From assembly GCA_022702545.1 (NCBI GenBank), contig JAHRBC010000001.1:1116001-1180000 (forward strand): 64,000 nt of DNA, read 5' to 3'. A program made the position numbers and the translations under genes. Below, in pieces: positions 60,711-64,000 of the stretch. Origin of the DNA: Phycomyces nitens. Its lineage: Eukaryota; Mucoromycota; Mucoromycetes; Mucorales; Phycomycetaceae. Below the pieces are notes generated by a model. It saw only the letters and a list, made by a program, of their open reading frames with translations, was not told the DNA's origin and made no database searches. The stretch's first letter is position 1, and every line of letters begins with the position of its first letter.

Positions 60711-60970
60711 ATATTGGCAAAAGCACCATAGATCAATTGTACCAAGAGAACAACCAGGGGAAAAAAAGGTTAATTAATCAAAGAATGCAATTTAGTCACC
60801 AAGGCTCTAAAAGAGGTACATCTCTTTATAGGTTTCATTCCATCTATGTAACGATACCTTGGACCTTAGCCCATGCAAGATAAAGGGGAAAGAAGTAACG
60901 GGAATGCAGATAAATAAAAGTGTATAAAGATGGGCAGGGCGGTTATTCTTTGAGCTTTCTATTGACTTGC
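60603..60970. other. Intergenic with AG microsatellite and TATA box of the thaumatin-like gene
   Basis: About 14 AG units lie at 60679-60706. TATAAAG at 60923-60929 lies 42 bases before the ATG at 60971. Confidence 0.6.
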
Positions 60971-61678
60971 ATGTATTTACCACTTCCTGCCCTTCTACTG
61001 TTACTGGTTTTAATTGGCGAGGCTGAGGCCTTGTCCCATCAGAAACAAATTGATATCGTCAACCAATGCCAGCATGGTCTTCGAGTTGGTTACCAGACAA
61101 ACGGAAACAAACATGCCCGAGCGTTTTCTGTTCGGATCAATAGTGATAGCCACCGGTTAATAGTTGACTCGGAATGGGCCGGACGTATTTGGGCAAGACC
61201 ATCGTGCGAATCCCGCAACTGTGGCAGGGTTGCCGGTGCCACAAGTCCAGCTTCGTTGGCAGAGTTCAAGATGACAGGCGCCAATGGAGTGGACTATTAC
61301 GATGTATCATTTGTAGATGGCTACAACCTTCCTATTCGTATTGCACCCACCATATCTGCCGGACTAGACCAACTAGACCCCAATGATCCAATGCATTGCC
61401 GTCCTACTGTATGCAAGAGTCTACCGGTCTGTCCTGTCGATCTTCGGTCTCAAGACAGTAAAGGGAGGTTTGTGGCTTGTGCAAGTGCCTGCTCAAGATA
61501 CCAGGATGATGCGTATTGCTGTACTGGAGAATTCAGCACACCCGAAACCTGCAGTACAAACCATTACGCGAACGCGGTCAAGGATGCCTGCCCAAACTCA
61601 TACAGCTATGCCTATGATGACAAGACCAGTGTGTATGTGTGCAAGGCAAGACATTATACTGTCACCTTTTGTCCCTAA
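60971..61678 (+). CDS. Secreted thaumatin-like protein
   Basis: Intronless, 235 aa. Start chosen at 60971 because MYLPLPALLLLLVLIGEAEA is a clean signal peptide; the upstream frame uses a non-ATG start. The mature chain has the thaumatin pattern: IVNQCQHGLRVGYQTNG, WAGRIWARPSCESRNCG, LAEFKMTGANGVDYYDVSFV, DGYNLPI and YSYAYDDKTSVYVCKA, then a C-terminal FCP. I count 14 cysteines where plant long forms have 16. Thaumatin-like proteins bind or cut beta-glucans or act in defence and wall remodelling; here a cell-wall or secreted role is likely. The family acidic cleft cannot be judged from sequence alone. Confidence 0.9.
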   Translation: MYLPLPALLLLLVLIGEAEALSHQKQIDIVNQCQHGLRVGYQTNGNKHARAFSVRINSDSHRLIVDSEWAGRIWARPSCESRNCGRVAGATSPASLAEFKMTGANGVDYYDVSFVDGYNLPIRIAPTISAGLDQLDPNDPMHCRPTVCKSLPVCPVDLRSQDSKGRFVACASACSRYQDDAYCCTGEFSTPETCSTNHYANAVKDACPNSYSYAYDDKTSVYVCKARHYTVTFCP

Positions 61679-61927
61679 CAAGACTAGTAGTCCTAGAATA
61701 CAGTAATGATCTCTCTACAGCAATTGTTCTCTTGATTGTCAACTTAATATACACTACGCTCTTTCAAACGGAATCTGCGCTCTTGAAAAGATTAAATATA
61801 AATATCAATGTGTCCAGAGAGCATGATAAGCGACCATGGCTGTAAAGTGCATATTTAGGAGCTCATTAAATTGGCTACTGGACATGCAATACAATACCAT
61901 TTATTATAACAGCCCATTGAAGATCCC

Positions 61928-61970
<43 letters not shown>

Positions 61971-62234
61971 TGCTTTAAAATCCCCTATTCCAACATTGTA
62001 GAATTTCCTTTAAAAGAAGTTTTTATTATAGTGAAAAGGTAAATAATTTACAAGCTAAAATAATAATAATAATAAAATAAATAAATAAAAAGATTGATTT
62101 AATTTGCATCTAAAAAAGGGAACACCAGGCACCATTTGAATACGTACAACATCAATCGTTATAAAAGTAACAGGCTCTTGAGATCCTCTTTCTCTTCTCT
62201 TCTTTACTTTCTCACTCGCTTTACACCGCATAAG
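61679..62234. other. Intergenic before the CaM kinase
   Basis: Contains the AAT microsatellite and a pyrimidine-rich leader directly upstream of the ATG at 62235. No gene is supported. Confidence 0.5.
61928..61971 (+). repeat. AAT microsatellite
   Basis: About 14 to 15 AAT/ATA units lie in the gap between the thaumatin-like and CaM-kinase genes, with a second short AAT run at about 62060-62075. Confidence 0.9.
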
Positions 62235-63921
62235 ATGGGATTCTTTGACTCGATTACCAGCATGGTAAACTCTGGTTTCCAACAACCAGCCTCTTATGAA
62301 AAAAAGAAGCTCTATCGTTTTGGACATGATCTTGGTAAGACAAGCATTTATTATAGAAGCAAATGATGGTATCTAGTAAATTTCTTTTAAAATGTTGAAT
62401 ATTTCTCAATCATTCATCATTTTCTATCCATTGGTCAAACAGGCAGCGGAACCTTTGGTACCGTCAGACAGGCTACCCGTCTAGCTGACAAGAAGGAGGT
62501 TGCTGTAAAGGTTATCTCCAAAAAGTTCATGAAAGGTCATTATGACATGGTCCACACTGAGATGGAGATCATGCAAGGACTTGATCATCCCAATGTCATT
62601 GGCTTTTACGATTGGTTTGAATCTCGGTAAGTGGTTGTGGATCTGGCCTGTTGATGATACTTATGCATTCTATAGTGATCACTTTTACCTTGTGTTTGAG
62701 CTGTAAGGCTATATTATTATTGTTGTTAGATACCAATGGTGACTGTGTCTATAACAATCATATATATATATATATTTATATGAATCTAGGGCTACTGGTG
62801 GCGAATTGTTTGAACGCCTGTTTGAACGTGGAAAGTTTACTGAAAAAGATGCGGTTTTGATTGTAAAGTCGGTCGTAAAGGGTCTGGAATATATTCACGC
62901 AAACAATGTTGTCCACAGAGGTATTCTTTATCCTATCTAGGGGCTCGCTAATGATCCCACAATATAGACATGAAGCCCGAGAACCTGCTGTTCAAGAGTC
63001 CAGACTCTGACGCCAACCTAACCATCTGTGACTTTGGGTAAGTTGTCTGGAGATCAAGACAAGATATTGACGTATGTAGTATTGCAACCGAAGTGGTTAG
63101 TGATCCTTCTGGAGATCAGCCTATATGTGGCTCACCCGGATATGTTGGTAAGATTGAGCGTTTTATTTTAAGAATGTAAAACATTTATATGGTTTTGGTA
63201 TATGCAGCTCCAGAGGTTATTCTTGGAAAAGGCTATTCTTCTGCAGTCGACATGTGGGCAATGGGGTAAATATTTGTGTCTGGCTGTATTTCAAGGAATT
63301 TGTCGGCTAACTCGATCGATGGGCTGAACTGAACCATGTTTAGTGTGATAACCTATGTGCTGTAAGTCTTTGTTTGAGCAATAAAAGATGGGGAAACTGA
63401 ACCATCTTATTTTTGTGGAATCTTTTTTTTAGATTGTGTGGTTACCAACCTTTCCAGGCTGAAGACCAAGTCGAGCTTTTTGATTCCATCAGCCACGCCC
63501 GGTTTGAATTTCACGAAAGATATTGGCGAAACATTTCCTTGGATGGTGAGAACCAAATTTGTATACAAGATAGATGACACAAAAGCTAATATGATTGTCA
63601 TTATAAGCCAAGGAATTCATTCGTGCTCTGCTTACATTGGACCCTAAGAAGCGTATGACGGCAACAGAGGCATTGAACCACAAGTGGATGACAGGCGTCG
63701 ATGCCACAGATATCGATATCCTCGAGACAGTCAGGGCCAACTTTAACCCTCGTAGAACTCTCAAGAAGGCTGTTCGGGCAGTCAATATGATGAACCGAAT
63801 GCGAACAAGCATCTCCACCCTCACCCCTCCCAATTCAGACATTGCAAAGACAGACGTACCAGCCACAAAACCTCATGTCATACAAGAGGAAATCATGAAG
63901 CATCAGACCGCACCAGTCTAA
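62235..63921 (+). CDS. Calcium/calmodulin-dependent protein kinase (CaMKI-like), 10 exons
   Basis: Exons: 62235-62334, 62443-62626, 62676-62702, 62790-62920, 62968-63037, 63080-63147, 63208-63265, 63344-63361, 63433-63545 and 63608-63921; 360 aa. Kinase motifs: GSGTFG (34-39), VAVKVISKK (Lys56), EIMQGLDHPNVIGFYDWFES, VVHRDMKPENLL, CDFG, GSPGYVAPEV, VDMWAMGVITYVLLCGYQPF, RMTATEALNHKWM. The tail FNPRRTLKKAVRAVNMMNRM is the basic amphipathic autoinhibitory and calmodulin-binding segment of fungal CMK kinases. It would be switched by Ca2+/calmodulin in the cytosol. One exon is only 18 bases long. Introns are 43-108 bp. Confidence 0.94.
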
Positions 63922-64000
63922 ACCAGACTATGGAATATTCGAGCCAAGAACATTCCATACACACTTAACCTTAATAGCCTGCAATTTGTGCTTTTTTTTA

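Noticed and set aside
1..64000. CRISPR arrays, rRNA or tRNA genes
   Set aside because: No regularly spaced identical repeats with unique spacers and no rRNA or tRNA signatures were recognised.

Overview
This is an intron-rich, AT-rich eukaryotic nuclear window, most likely from an early-diverging filamentous fungus of the Mucoromycota (Mucorales or a close relative). Introns are short (about 50-90 bp) and follow GT/GC...AG rules. The gene set is fungal: an SreA-like double GATA iron regulator, importin alpha, a Vid30/Gid1 homologue, complex I NDUFB9, POT1, THO subunit 1, ribosomal eL33 and a thaumatin-like protein. Lineage hints are an HSPA12-type Hsp70, a Cep120-like protein, Tc1/mariner relics and a Fanzor-like TnpB homologue. 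The organism assignment is inference. Exon borders were worked out by hand from reading-frame phase and splice sites.

Layout. 1-11 kb: a palindromic repeat, an F-box/LRR gene, a six-exon JmjC gene and a six-exon GID1/RanBPM-like E3 scaffold. 11-15 kb: gene-poor, with a decayed Tc1/mariner transposase. 15-21 kb: importin alpha, a Cep120-like two-C2-domain protein and the GATA iron regulator. 21-25.7 kb: a mobile island with a five-exon but broken Fanzor-like gene on the minus strand, head to head with the N-terminal half of a Tc1/mariner transposase. 25.7-34.4 kb: PDI, NTF2, a small Whi5/Nrm1-like gene, a polytopic membrane protein, a CAMK-like kinase, a three-exon CYSTM miniprotein and eL33. 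34.4-48.3 kb: about 14 kb without an intact gene, holding a 110-bp tandem repeat, a decayed gene of about 490 codons and another Tc1/mariner relic. 48.3-64 kb: a TPR-RS protein, NDUFB9, a decayed ORF, the HSPA12-like ATPase, POT1, THOC1, the thaumatin-like protein and a ten-exon CaM kinase.

The housekeeping genes are unrelated in function and arranged singly as in most fungal genomes; no metabolic cluster is visible. The most notable items are the Fanzor-like gene with its Tc1/mariner neighbour, four GC-AG introns among roughly 70 inferred introns, a TA microsatellite at an exon edge of POT1 between two frame-compatible donors, and a Cep120-like gene in what looks like a non-flagellated fungus. 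No tRNA, rRNA or CRISPR array was recognised.
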